DNA of 64,000 nt, taken from the NCBI GenBank assembly GCA_010279815.1, contig QEOQ01000378.1, positions 494,414 to 558,413 on the forward strand, read 5' to 3'. Shown piece after piece: positions 42,622-53,660 of this stretch (positions are counted from its first letter, which is position 1; every line of letters starts with the position of its first letter). The notes under the pieces were generated by a model. That model did no database searches and was not told the origin of the DNA. It saw only the letters and a program-made list of their open reading frames with translations. Source of the DNA: Brachionus plicatilis. Its lineage: Eukaryota > Rotifera > Eurotatoria > Ploima > Brachionidae. Both the position numbers and the translations under genes were made by a program.

Positions 42622-44214
42622 GTAAACAAAAAATCTTTATAATTATTTTAACTTTTTAATAGTTAAATTTTGAAAATTCATTAGACTAGGGGCTTTGATA
42701 AATCATTTTTAAATATTTGTAATATTTAGAGGTACTTTTTAGAGGGCCGCAATTAAACTTATTATCATTAGTTGTCACAGAGATTAATTTAAATTAATTG
42801 AATCTTGAAAAAATTAGATATAAAAAAAATTTCATCAATTTCTTTTTAGTTTTGTCCTAGAATGATTCTCGGAATTGCTTTCGATTCAAAGGATGAATAG
42901 TCTTTTAGTCATGAATTATTCGATTCCAGCTGAATCGTACCACATTTACATCCATTTAGGTAAAAATGAGTTGAGCAGTATAATTAAATGAATTTTTTAT
43001 TGTGAAAATTATTTGTATAATTGATTTCTGTATTATTTTAACTGATAGAATTTATTTTTAATTGATGATATATTTTTGTAACCTGACTTTGTTCAACAAA
43101 TCAAAAAAAATTTAATAAATACAATTAATTGACGATTTAGTCAAAATAAATGACACAACGATATTAACTCTTTTTACAGATGCCTAAAATTTTGGATAAT
43201 ATTTCTAAAATTTACTAAAAAATAAAGCATTTATTGCAATCTGAAAATCAATTAGTTTCATTTTATGATCATAATTTTATATATGATTCAGTTTTGCTTT
43301 CAAAAAAAGGTTTTATGTATTTTCAGTGTAAAATTTAATGCGTTGACGTATTTTCATGTTCAGTGAACCATGTTTCGACCACAATCAAGAATAATTCATG
43401 AAAAATTTTTTACAGTTTTTTAAATAAGTAATAATGCTGATTTGAAAAGAAGATTTTGCTAAATATAAAATCAAAAAAGAGAAAAAAAGTTCATGTTTTT
43501 ATCTGAATTTCAGCTGATTAAATAAAAATTTAATGTAACGCAGATTTTTTTCCTATATCTTTTTTTTTTGAAAAAACTAAAATTCATTCAAATATTAATA
43601 AAATTCTGTAACATTTAATTAAAAAATCTTTTACTGCTCATTTAGATAATTGCTCAAAATTGTTCAAGAAAATCTGTTCGATCAATCTTTAATGGTTATA
43701 CCTAAAAGAAGTATCCGAATTATGAAAAATTTTTAAAATTTTGGCAAACAAAAAAGAAATTTAAAAACTTTTATAAAGAAGGTGTTTAAAATTGAAGAAA
43801 ATCATTAACTCAATAAATTCTAAATGAAAATTTTAGATATTTAGATATTTTAGATTTTGATAAAGTGATTAAGAATATATAAGTATATTATTTAAATGAC
43901 TGTAAGTTCAATCTTGTAAGTAAAATCTTGGTCATTTTTAAAGCTATATATTAAAAATTTTCATCAAATTCTCATAATTGAATGAGGATTTTAAAGATAA
44001 TATATTTTTTTTAAATTTGATTAGATTACCGGTACAATCATGGATGGACAATGAACTTATTTGTACTAAAATATTTTTGTGTGCTTTTGTGACTTTTTTT
44101 TATCAAGGAGAATATTCTGTCATTTTGTGAATGTTAAAGATTTTGAATTAATCTAATTTAAATAGTTATTTTTAATATTTTTTAAATAATTTTTAAGAAA
44201 ATTTTAGCGTTAGA
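42622..44214. other. Gene-free AT-rich stretch
   Basis: No gene or clear repeat recognised. The first part holds the 3' UTR of the Ly6-type gene. Confidence 0.4.
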
Positions 44215-44871
44215 CGTTAAAATTTGTAAAATCCAAAATTTTACGGGTAAATTTTTGTTAAATATGCTAAAAAAATAAAAAAATTTAAAAAAAAATAAAA
44301 TTCGTAACATAACTCTTTTATTTATTTAAAATTCAAAAATATCTAGTTAGTCTGAGATTTATCAACCAGGATAATACGTAAATATTAAAGTTCTGCTATA
44401 ATTTGAATTAATATAAAAATTTAGTTTTAAAAAAATATTCTACATATTAATTTTAAGGTGAAATCGCTTCCAAATTCACCAGATTTAAACCCCATAGAGA
44501 TGGGATGAAATGAAAAATATCATCATCGAAAAAGAACCTAGAAATGATGATGATGTTTTGAAACATATTTTTGAATTTCAAAATATTCTCACACCTGATA
44601 GATGCAAGAAATATATTAACCATTTAAAGAAAGTAAAATTCCAAATTTTATATTATTAAGTATCATTAGCATATTAATTGTTTATATTAAAAAGGTAATT
44701 GAGATCATTATTCAAAAGATTGGTGATAAGTCAGGCTATAATTGCATTAAAAAATTTCAATAAATAAAAGTATTATATTACAAAATTTATTGATTTTTAG
44801 ATTTCATTTTTTTTTAACCTTATTTAACTAAAATTTACCTGTAAAATTTTGGATTTTACAGATTTTTACGC
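44215..44871. mobile_element. Tc1-derived element with well-kept inverted termini
   Basis: The left end (44216-44263: gttaaaatttgtaaaatcca, then aaattttacgggtaaatttttg) is the reverse complement, with about five mismatches in 45, of the right end (44822-44870). Inside, 44467-44655 encodes a Tc1 C-terminal piece: LPNSPDLNPIE, a frameshift, then W(D)EMKNIIIEKEPRNDD and CKKYINHLKKV. The rest of the transposase is deleted. So this is an internally deleted Tc1-family copy of about 660 bp. Confidence 0.8.
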
Positions 44872-45159
44872 AAAACATTGTAAAAAATTAAATTAAAAAA
44901 AAATTCCAGAAGTCTAAATCGCATTTTTTAACAAAATTTATGAAAAACAGCAAAATTGTAGATTTTTTTGGCATTATTGGAGTTAACATAATTTAACGTA
45001 AAAATTGGTAATTTTACTTCTATTTACGTAAAATTTATTTCATTTTTAATATAATTATTTTTTAATTAATTTAAGTAAATAAAGAGTAAATCAGTCTCTT
45101 GAGGCATGGGCACTAGCCTGTTGATTAACCTTGGTTGTCCTATAAGTAACAATCAATCT

Positions 45160-45460
45160 TGGATTATTATTTTTCTTGTTTAAACTCATTCTCAGAAACT
45201 AACATCAAAAAAATACAAGTTATTCAAAATTCAGCAGTACGATCTATTTCTAGTCTAAAATATGATCCTCTCCAATATTAAACACCAAGAGGCTTTTAAT
45301 AAACATACAATCTCAAATCAACTTTTGAGTGAGAGATATGTAAGGGCAGGATTGAGTCATTCTAATCCATTGGTCGTCAGACTGGCGGAAGAATAAAGAG
45401 AAGGTTTTGAATCAGGATAGATCGAATATCCAACTCCGTTGTGTAATTGCTTCCTGGTAA
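45160..45460 (+). pseudogene. LINE C-terminal fragment, family 2, copy D
   Basis: Fragments in several frames match copies B and C: (LDYSF)PCLNSFSETN-like sequence at 45163-45210, IQVIQNSAV at about 45213-45240, and EGFESG.IEYPTPLCNCF-like sequence near 45405-45455. Many stops; clearly dead. Confidence 0.7.
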
Positions 45461-45734
45461 TTTCTTCTCTTTTTCCTGAACTATCAAATATCTTACCATG
45501 CCTTAACTCTGGTTATTTCAACATATCGTTTTAAATTTTTTTACGACTTTAATAATTTAAAAAAAGCTTTTAAAAGATTAAACATTGTTTTATTGTAAAC
45601 CGGTTACAATTGGTAGCAGCGATAAAAAAGATGATATTTTTTATGGTACCTATTTCAAAAGATTACCTTGAAAAACTTAGTAAAAAACTTACAAGAGCTG
45701 GTACACTTAATAAAGACACAAAATGGGTCTTTTG

Positions 45735-46430
45735 AGGACTGCATATCAAATTAACAAGTATTAAAATACGACATTTAAAATAACAATATCAAAATAACCA
45801 AAAAAAAAATAACAAGTTTCGAAACAACTAATTGAAAATAGCTTGTATCAAAAAAACATCACTTTTACATGTTGTTCAAAATAACCAATAAATTAAAATC
45901 AAATCAAAATAACATAATACTAATTAAAAATTACGAATGGAGAATTTGACTCAATCTTTTAATTCTTTAACTCTTAATAAACTTTTATTACATTATCACA
46001 GAAAAAAGGAAAACTATTTTTTTAATGGTAGGAAAAAGAGCTCGAGCTCAAGCCTCTTAAAATTACTAATATTGAAAACTATTGAAAAGGAAAACAATTA
46101 ATTCTTTCTTTCTTTTTTTAATTTTGTAAAATTCTTAAATTAAAATATTAAAAAATTTTATTTGTATTAAATAAATGAAGTGTTAATCAGTCGATTACGA
46201 TAAGGGCACAAGTCTGTTGATTAACATTGAAATTGAATTTTTTTAAAAAAACTGATTTGCTGATTCTATTGATTAGACTATTTACTTTTTTTATGTCATT
46301 TTAATAAAGATATTTTGATACTATTATTTTGATTAAATCATTTTGACACTTGTCATTTTAATGCAATGTTTTTTTAATCTTGTTATTTTGAAACAGTGTC
46401 AATTTGATACATTTATTTGGGAACAATTTC
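45735..46430. mobile_element. Foldback element with CAAAATAAC-motif arms
   Basis: The left arm (45740-45925) has aaaataacaat, tcaaaataacc, aaaataacaag, ttcaaaataacc and tcaaaataacat. The right arm (46285-46430) has the inverse: tcattttaat, ttattttgatta, tcattttgacac, tcattttaatg, ttgttattttgaaa and tcaatttgata. Interior 45930-46280 has no recognised ORF. Confidence 0.6.
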
Positions 46431-46433
46431 CTT

Positions 46434-47225
46434 ACCTTCACTAATATATTTCCATATCTTCACTAATATATTTCCATCGTCACTAATAAAATAAAGCTCC
46501 ACCAATAATATATAGCTCCATTATAGTTTATAGCTCCACTATATAATTTGGGGATCATCTAATCAATTTTAAATATTTTGTCATAGCTGGGACAACTACA
46601 CTTGCTGTGGCGGAAGTCTTGATTGTTGAGTGTGACGACTCGGCAAATGTTGATTCCACGGATGAAAACATCGAAGCTCTTCCAACTTGTCTTCTTCAGC
46701 TCGCTCTCATAGGTTGTAATATCGGCTGGTTGAAGCTCGTTCTTCTTTGAGAGACCATTGGCAATATAGTGCTTGTTACCTTTGCTGATGATGTTCTTGG
46801 CGAGCAGGATCCACTTCCCGGCACTGTCTAAAAGCGGTGTTGTATCAGCAGTTGGAGTTTGGACGAAGGCTTTGAGGTTGTCTTGATGGGCTATCGATGG
46901 GTCACGATCCGTACTCCAGGTATGAATAATCTCATCAGTTGACACTTGCGGAGTAAATCAAGTAAAAAAAATCAAAGCTTACATTTCACGAAGACCATTA
47001 AAAGCAACTAAAAGACCGAAGTTTTTTTCATCGTAATTCTCAGAATTGGTTAGTGATGACGAATTTATTTAGATGAGGTTTAATTAATTAGAGTAAACTT
47101 CGAAATATATTAGGTTCCATTTAATTTATTAGTGTAGATTTATATAATTATACTCAAAAGGAAATTTATTAGATGAAGAATAGATATTAATTAGATGACG
47201 AATTGGATATATATTAGTGAAGGTA
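46434..47225. mobile_element. MULE-like non-autonomous element with SWIM ORF
   Basis: The left end (46434-46560) has taccttcactaatatatttc and two more tcactaat copies, then agctcca repeats. The right end (47036-47225) has the inverse (attagatgacgaattggata then tatattagtgaaggta). The two ends are juxtaposed to the CAAAATAAC element on the left. The interior encodes the SWIM fragment on the minus strand. A 9-bp target duplication typical of MULEs could not be seen. Confidence 0.65.
46559..46945 (-). pseudogene. SWIM-domain fragment of a MULE-type transposase
   Basis: The open 128-codon frame has a distinctly higher GC content than its flanks. It reads KGNKHYIANGLSKKN, DITTYESELKKTSWKSFDVF and then CRVVTLNNQDFRHSKCSCPSY. 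This is the segment leading into the CxC of the SWIM zinc finger of animal MULE transposases; the second half (C.H) is lost, as the frame ends DKIFKID shortly after the CxC. The transposase core is absent. The start Met may be internal to the original protein. Confidence 0.65.
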
Positions 47226-47501
47226 GAAAATGATAGCCCATTTATTTTAATAACTGGTATTTTGATAATTTACCCTTTTGAGAATGAATTCCAGAAATTA
47301 GATGACGACAGCGGATTGGTAAGCTGCACAGAAGCCGAACAAATGGAATGGCTTCAATTTGTTCAAAATTCAGGAAAACTTAAGAAGTTGCTTATAGAGC
47401 TACTTTTCAAAAGAGCTGAGCTATTAGCCATTATCAAAAAGATGAAAATAAAAGAAGATAATTTTAGGAATATAAATCAATCAAAGAAAAGTGAAGAATG
47501 A
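47217..47501 (+). CDS. Hypothetical ORF next to a LINE-like tail
   Basis: The 94-codon frame opens inside the right end of the MULE-like element with GTG rather than ATG. The second half is helical and charged (WLQFVQNSGKLKKLLIELLFKRAELLAIIKKMK) and is less AT-rich than the surroundings. It is followed 50 bp later by a LINE-type 3' tail (47552-47610: gaggatgtattagctgggta, cagataaacaaataaataaa). It may be the end of an old retroelement ORF or of a host gene. No family recognised. Confidence 0.3.
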   Translation: MKVENDSPFILITGILIIYPFENEFQKLDDDSGLVSCTEAEQMEWLQFVQNSGKLKKLLIELLFKRAELLAIIKKMKIKEDNFRNINQSKKSEE

Positions 47502-47549
47502 GCAAAAAGTACCCTTCAAGAAATAGCCACTTCATCGAAAACTTTAATA

Positions 47550-47612
47550 CATGAGGATGTATTAGCTGGGTACAGATAAACAAATAAATAAAAAAATAAA
47601 TAAATTTGTACA
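47550..47612 (+). repeat. LINE 3' tail (diverged)
   Basis: atgaggatgtattagctggg then tacagataaacaaataaata, followed by (aaat)n. It is a diverged form of the tail after LINE copy B. Confidence 0.5.
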
Positions 47613-48025
47613 AGAAGAGGTGATTTAGAAAAAATGAGCTTTAATTAGATACCTAATTTAAGCATAAATATTTTTAATTTAACGATAATTTTATTGTAGT
47701 AATAATATTTTTATATTCTACAGTTTGATTCTAACTTTTTGTGACATACTGTATAGTTTGCATTAATATTAAGTGATTAATTTCAACTTATTAAGTAAAT
47801 TTTATTTTCCAAAATAGAATTTTTATTTTTTCGAACAAACAGCAATTAATCTCAATAGAAAGTAATTATTTTGGAAGCACAGGTAATTAACTACCGTATC
47901 ATTTGTGCACAAAAATTTACTAAAAACTAAAATTTTATTCAAAAAAAATATTGACAGATTTTAAAATTTCTAAAAAAAAAATAGGCCATTTTTGTTGAAT
48001 AGAAAAAAATTAACAAAAAAAAATT
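47613..48025. other. 3' flank of the alpha-crystallin gene
   Basis: AT-rich; no gene. The 3' UTR of the minus-strand gene ending at 48026 lies at the right end. Confidence 0.4.
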
Positions 48026-49645
48026 TTAAACCCTGACTTCATTGGCATAGATGCCATTCTTTGTCCTACAGCTCTCCCGCTGGTACTTGTCGCCTTTTTT
48101 CCTGTGACTCTTGGACTGTTTTGAGCTCAGCGCACAATTAAAGTCAAAAAACTCAACTATAGGTATTTCAATACGGACCCATCCGTTCCTCACAAACGAC
48201 ACACTCACACCAGCTTCATCGAACTTAAAAAAATTGTCCGGCAATTTGCACTGCCGACTAAACTCCCTGAACATCAACTTGTCATTATTTTCAGTCGAGT
48301 CCGAGTCAATCGAGTCCAACGAGGACTCGCATGTACTGGTCAAACTGGCCGACGAACAGCTCGACTCCTCATTGAACAACACTTTTTTCCGCATGCTTGT
48401 CTCCTGGATAATTCTCAGCTTTAGGATGTTTTTCTCAATGCGGACCTGGGTGCGGTCGGACGGCGAACAGCCGGGCAATTTGAAAAAATAAGTTAGGTAA
48501 ATGTTGTCCATGGGGTCTCTGGTGACGCAGTTGAAGCCGTCCTCGAGCATTTCGTCATTTATGAGCCTGTGACTGGAGGACAAGTGGCGTTCTATGGACC
48601 GGGACTTGGACCGGCCCTTTTCCTCCCGCTTCTCGTCAAATCTGACTGACTTTTGCTCATTCAAAAATCCCTCATTGCTCTTGGGCCGCTTGACACTGCG
48701 GCAAGACTGCTTGGCTCTGCGCGGTCTCTCGCCGCCCTGCTTGTTCAACTTGTCGTCCACGCTTGAGCTCGGCTTGAGCGCCGAACCAGTGTTCTCGGTG
48801 TAAAGTGGATTCTGGAATATGTACTCGCGGGACTTGGCCTGGTTCATGCATTTCACAGTGGTGTACACAGGTGGTTTGATGCAGGTGCATTTAATGAACA
48901 GGTGGCAGTTTTCCAGATAGGATTCAAGAGTGTTCAGGTCGCTGTTCTCTGGCAAGTAGATGTCCTTTTTGAGCTCTCGCTTGAGGCAATTGTTGCCCTT
49001 GGTCAAGTCGAGATCTATGATGGTGGGTGCTGCCAGTTTGCTGGTGTTTATGGTCAAGGAATTGGACTGTATTGGCTCGATTTTGAGACAGTGGACGACC
49101 AGCTTTTTGCTGGTCCTGTAGCAGTGGTCGACCAGCTGAACACTGATGTCCTCGGGCCCAAAGTCCGGTCCGATGTAGATGGAAGTTTTGAATTGGTCCG
49201 GGCTGCTTTGGTTTATTAGTTTGTTGGTCACTTGGCAAGATTTGATGCTGTCAAAGAATGGAAATGTGTTGGAGTCCATGAGCAGGTTTTCGATTGATTT
49301 GTTGCTGCTTTTGAGCTTTATTTCGGGCAGGCTGTCGAGCTTGGTGCGCGACTCGTGCGACAACTGGCTCAGGCTGGTCGACTTGATTGACTCTTGGTCT
49401 TTTTGTGGCGGCAAATTTTTGGACTCGAGTCGCTGGAATTTGTTGCTGTTGAGCAGAGCGTCCAGTTCTTCGAAGGCGGACTGGTCGCAGGACATAGGCC
49501 GGTCGCCCTTCATTGAGTAGTAAATTGGGTTGTTGGCCACGTTAAAGTAGTCGTATGAAAGCAAGTAGTTTTTGTAGAACTCGGCGTTTGAGCTCGGCCT
49601 CGGGCCTTGGTCGTTTTTTACGAAAACTTTTTTGTTTGATTTCAT
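48026..49645 (-). CDS. Protein with two alpha-crystallin (small heat-shock) domains
   Basis: The 539-aa single-exon gene is strikingly GC-rich against its surroundings. The first alpha-crystallin-like domain is at about 150-258: SIYIGPDFGPEDISVQLVD, KKLVVHCLKIE, then LKRELKKDIYLPENSDLNTLES, which follows the sHSP pattern (F.PEDI.V...D..L.V...RE....Y.LP...). The second is at about 378-498: IYLTYFFKLPGCSPSDRTQV..EKNILKLRI and REFSRQCKLPDNF....GVSVSF..NGWVRIEIPI, with a Ser-rich acidic insertion at 425-455 where a loop is expected. Between them lies a basic, Ser-rich linker (295-360). Double-ACD proteins are known from flatworms (Tsp36-type) and some other invertebrates. Sequence similarity is low, so chaperone activity is uncertain; it may be structural. 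The N-terminal 150 residues have no known domain. The ATG at 49645 is the first in frame. Confidence 0.7.
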   Translation of the reverse strand: MKSNKKVFVKNDQGPRPSSNAEFYKNYLLSYDYFNVANNPIYYSMKGDRPMSCDQSAFEELDALLNSNKFQRLESKNLPPQKDQESIKSTSLSQLSHESRTKLDSLPEIKLKSSNKSIENLLMDSNTFPFFDSIKSCQVTNKLINQSSPDQFKTSIYIGPDFGPEDISVQLVDHCYRTSKKLVVHCLKIEPIQSNSLTINTSKLAAPTIIDLDLTKGNNCLKRELKKDIYLPENSDLNTLESYLENCHLFIKCTCIKPPVYTTVKCMNQAKSREYIFQNPLYTENTGSALKPSSSVDDKLNKQGGERPRRAKQSCRSVKRPKSNEGFLNEQKSVRFDEKREEKGRSKSRSIERHLSSSHRLINDEMLEDGFNCVTRDPMDNIYLTYFFKLPGCSPSDRTQVRIEKNILKLRIIQETSMRKKVLFNEESSCSSASLTSTCESSLDSIDSDSTENNDKLMFREFSRQCKLPDNFFKFDEAGVSVSFVRNGWVRIEIPIVEFFDFNCALSSKQSKSHRKKGDKYQRESCRTKNGIYANEVRV

Positions 49646-50239
49646 TTTTAATAATCTAGAGGTGATTTTAAATTAAATTTTTTCTTTTTTTTTCTTAAAG
49701 TATTAATTTGAAAATTAGGAGAAAAAAATTCGATTTTTTTATTAAATTTAGAAAAAAATATTTTTTTTTTATTAAAAAATTTTTATTTGAGAATTTGGGG
49801 AGGAAAAAATTAAAATTAAGGAAAATATGGTTTTTTTTGTTTTTACAAAAAAATAGATTAATTATTGTTTTCGGTGATCGAAATTTTACTTATATGTTGA
49901 AAAAATAAATTTTTAATTTTGTTCATTAGATTTTTTTCTTTGACAATTGATCATCACCATTTTAAATTTAATTTAATCGTCTAACAATTAAATTTTTGTT
50001 TTTTGTTTTTCAAAAACTTGGTTTTTACCATTTTTTTCTACTCAAAAGCATTTTGAATTTGGTGTCAGTAAGTTAAAAAAAATAGATTGTGAATTTTGGT
50101 AAAGAAATTTAATTAAACGTAAACAATTTTTTTATTAAAAAAATTTTATATTTAGCCGCATTTTAAAGAAATATCTTTTAATAAGGTTCCTGCAACTCAA
50201 AACTTTAAATGCGATATAAGATTCGGATTCACAAAAAAA
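49646..50239. other. 5' flank of the alpha-crystallin gene
   Basis: AT-rich, no heat-shock element (nGAAnnTTCn array) could be picked out from the general A/T background. No gene. Confidence 0.35.
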
Positions 50240-50425
50240 ATATGGAAAAATGTGGAAAATTTTACATTTTTACATTTTTACATTTTTTGTGCAAAATTTC
50301 ATAAAATTTTTATATTTTTATTTTGGTTACTAAATAATGTGGAAGAGTTTTTTTTTATTTTCTGAAATATTCCACAAAAAATCTAAAAATGTGAAAATGT
50401 AAAATTATTTTCATTTTGCCAAAAA
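50240..50425. repeat. Dispersed repeat, copy 1 (about 150-180 bp)
   Basis: tttacatttttacatttttt followed by gtgcaaaatttcataaaatt and ttggttactaaataatgtgg, ending in attttcattttgcc. It recurs in direct orientation at 52000-52150 with the same order of blocks. Its acatttttacattttt arm is also shared with the foldback at 56503-56852. Confidence 0.65.
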
Positions 50426-51999
50426 TATATATTAAACATATAAGAAAAAAAAAATTCAAATTTTTTATCCTAAGCAAAAAAATTAAAAAAGTGCATTATA
50501 GCAGTAAAATCGAATCTAGTCCTTCAAAATACCCATTACCGCAAATTTTATTTTATAAATTTATTTAAATTTTTTGAGGCAAAATAGAAATTTGCAAATG
50601 TCACTTTTGATAATAATTTTAATTCAATTGAAAAAAAATTAAAAGTTTCAAAAAATAAACAGACTTAATTATACAAATTTTTTACTTTAGATTAATTTTT
50701 GTAATTGAATTAATTTTGAAATAAAATTCATAACTCAGAAAAAAAACATATTTTTAAATTCCGGTATACCGGATAAGTCGGAAAACTTTATTGGGACAAT
50801 GATTTTCAGAAACCGATGAGTTCGCATTAACCATGTTAGACTGTATTCTGAAACTAGACAAAATTCTGGACAAAATGTTGGGATTAGTTTTTTATATATT
50901 ATGCTTTATTTAGCAGATAGTTTTTATCAAAACATGATAATTTTTGTTGAAAAATACAAAATTTTACACGAAATTTAAACTAAAGTTCATTATTATTTTT
51001 AGTAAGTTTTAAAAAATTTTAAGTTTTATTGATATTTTTTAATTGTTTTTCCGTAAAAATAAGAATTAAAATTTTTCAAATTTTCAATAATTTTGTAATG
51101 CTTCTAAAATGTATAAAAATTGGCTGATTAATTTTAAATTAACTTTTTCTCTTTTTTCGATTTCAAATTTTGATTCTTTTTTTTTTGAAAAACTTCTAAA
51201 ATTATCAAGAACATTTAAATTTTTAACTTTATTTTAATACAGATAAAAACTAAAATAACAAAAATTGACTAACTTAGAAAAAATGCAATAAAATGATTTA
51301 AAGCATTTATAACATGAAAAATTTTATAAATCAATCAAACTAAAATTGTTGATTTGTTGTCATTTTAATAAATTTAAATTTGTAAATTTTTTTTTAAATA
51401 ATAACACATAAAACTTAATTTTTTTTCATTAAAAATATTTTTTTTGACAATTAACTATAAAACTTAATGCAGAGACATATTTTTTCGGTTAAAGAGATCA
51501 TGTTTAACCAGAACCAAGTATGATCATTAATTCTACATCGATAAAATTTTTGCAGAGTTTTGCAGACACTATTATTAAGGTAAAGTATAATACTTGTACC
51601 AAAAACACTTTTGGTAAAAATTTTTGATAATGATCATTAAATTTTGATTATAAACTTTTATTTTCCGGAATTATCAATATTTTGAACGTCATAAAGAAGT
51701 TTTCTTCTTAAAGAAATTCACTATTAAAGTGTATAAACTGTTAATGTGAAACCTAAATAAATAGAAAAAGAAGAGAGGTTAATAAGAAATACAATTTAAC
51801 TTGTAATTTTAAGTTCAATAAATTTTTTATTTTTTTTACTAATTGACAAAAAATTTTCAAATTTTAATTTATTTAAAAGTTAAACCTTTAAATCGCTTCT
51901 AAATATTTTACCGTTTAAAAGACCGATTTTTTCAAGTTTCTCTTTTTTTTTTAAAGCTCAACCCTCTATCTTCGGCAAAATGAAAATAATTTTAAATTT
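50426..51999. other. Gene-free stretch between two direct repeats
   Basis: No ORF. 50851-50889 repeats the attctgaaactagacaaaat block also seen at 36308. No LTR-retrotransposon coding sequence lies between the two direct repeats, so they are not obviously LTRs. Confidence 0.4.
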
Positions 52000-52150
52000 T
52001 TCATTTTCATATTTTTAGATTTTTTGAGCAAAATTTCACAAAATTTTTATTTTTAATTTTGGTAACTAAAAAAATGTGGAAGAGTTTTTTTTATTTTCTG
52101 AAATATTACCCAAAAATCTAAAAATTTAAAATCATCTTCATTTTGCCCAA
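52000..52150. repeat. Dispersed repeat, copy 2
   Basis: ttttgagcaaaatttcacaa, ttggtaactaaaaaaatgtg, gaagagttttttttattttc and ttcattttgccc match copy 1 at 50240-50425 in the same order and orientation. Confidence 0.65.
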
Positions 52151-53432
52151 TCTTCCCTAAAAATTCCTATTGTTATAATATTTTGGATAATTGTGCATGC
52201 CATTCTTTTGGGAATGATCTAAAGCTTTTGATGAATTTCACTAAAGAAAATAATTAAACATTGCTCATAATCAAATAAATTTAAAAAAAAATATTACTAA
52301 AATCTACTTTTCTCTACTAAAACTTTATTGCTAAACAGACAGTTCTAAATTAATCAATGGGATTTATTTCTATCTAATTAGATGAAAACTGATTCAATTA
52401 TTTTAATAATCTAATATCATTTAAAAAAAATTTTCTGCAAGAGCCACCTATGACATAATTTTTTTTTATTCATCGTACAAAAGGTAATTATTAAATTAAA
52501 TGCTGATAATGTTCAAACTACAAAAATTTAGCCTTAATTTGTTTTTGTACTAAAATACTAAAAAATCATATCTTTTCAAGGTAGTTTTGAGTGACCATGT
52601 ACTTTTTCTGTCTTATATTTAAAAAAAATAATATTGAATCCTGAATGAAAAAATTTTAATCTGAAAAATAAAGATATAATTAAAGCATCTTAATAAAATG
52701 AAAGTAATTTACTCTAATTATATTTTATCAGAGTTGATTAAAAGTCCAAAATTAAAGTCCGGAGTTGAATTTAAATTGAGATTAATGACTTTAAGAAAAC
52801 ATTATTTTATATTTCATTATTTAAATAAAGTCTAAAAAATTCTAAAAAAAAAGATTGTCTACCTCAATTACAAAAGGATCAGTCAAAAATGAAAATTCAC
52901 TAAATTTTACAACTAAAATACACAATAATGAATGCATTAGATTTTTTTATGACAAAACTTTAATAGCGTTATTGAAGAAATGATAAATCAACAAAATAAA
53001 ATACTGCATAAAAGCTTAAACATTTTAATGAAATTATTTTAATTTTGCTTTATAATCTTTCTTAATTTTTTTTCTCGATAATATATTATTTCTAAAAAAT
53101 TTTTCTATATTTTAATATCTAATTTATAAAAAGTTTTTTTTTCATTCTTAATACTGAAAAAGTCATTTTTCTCGAAACGCGTGGTTAAAAAATAAAAAAT
53201 CATTTTTATTTATTTATGCGTTTTATTTTGATTTTTTTTTTAATAAATCAAAATTATTTGTTTTTATTTTTTGAAAAGTTTATTCCCCCGTAAAATTTTT
53301 GCTAAAAATTTTCCTATCATGTACTGTAAAATTAAAATTGGATCCAAATAAAAACCTCAAAATTTTTTAGCTTAATTATTTTTGATTACCAATAAAAATA
53401 TAATTATTATTAATTTTATCCTCAATAACTTA
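52151..53432. other. Gene-free AT-rich stretch
   Basis: No ORF, RNA gene or clear repeat recognised. Confidence 0.4.
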
Positions 53433-53660
53433 CCTGGTCTGACCAAATCTCTTAAATCAACAAGTCTCTTAGCATGTTACGTCCCTCCTTCGACAGATGG
53501 ACCCCTCATTGAGTCTTTTCTCATTACTTTTGTCCGAATGAATAATAAAAGTTTTGTTGGTCAAGGTTGTAGTTTTCCAATGGCTTAATGTCTTGTTTTT
53601 TGTGCGGACTCCAAGTTATTGAACCATTTTCAATACTTGGTATAATTAATGAGGGAAAAA
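53433..53660 (-). pseudogene. GC-richer remnant with an SGNH-esterase-like motif
   Basis: On the minus strand one frame reads GVHLSKEGRNMLRDLLI near 53475-53525, resembling the DG.HLS.EG...L..L block near the C-terminus of SGNH/GDSL esterases, a fold also found in ORF1 of some CR1-type LINEs. Two stops precede it and one follows. Upstream another frame reads SIENGSITWSPHKK and NYNLDQQNFYYSFGQK. Composition differs sharply from the flanks. Too short for a firm call. Confidence 0.3.

Noticed and set aside
48594..49520. Several plus-strand ORFs opposite the alpha-crystallin gene
   Set aside because: Shadows of a GC-rich, stop-poor gene; no recognisable domain.
50240..52150. LTR retrotransposon bounded by direct repeats
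   Set aside because: No gag, protease, RT or integrase piece, no primer-binding site, and no clear TG..CA ends.
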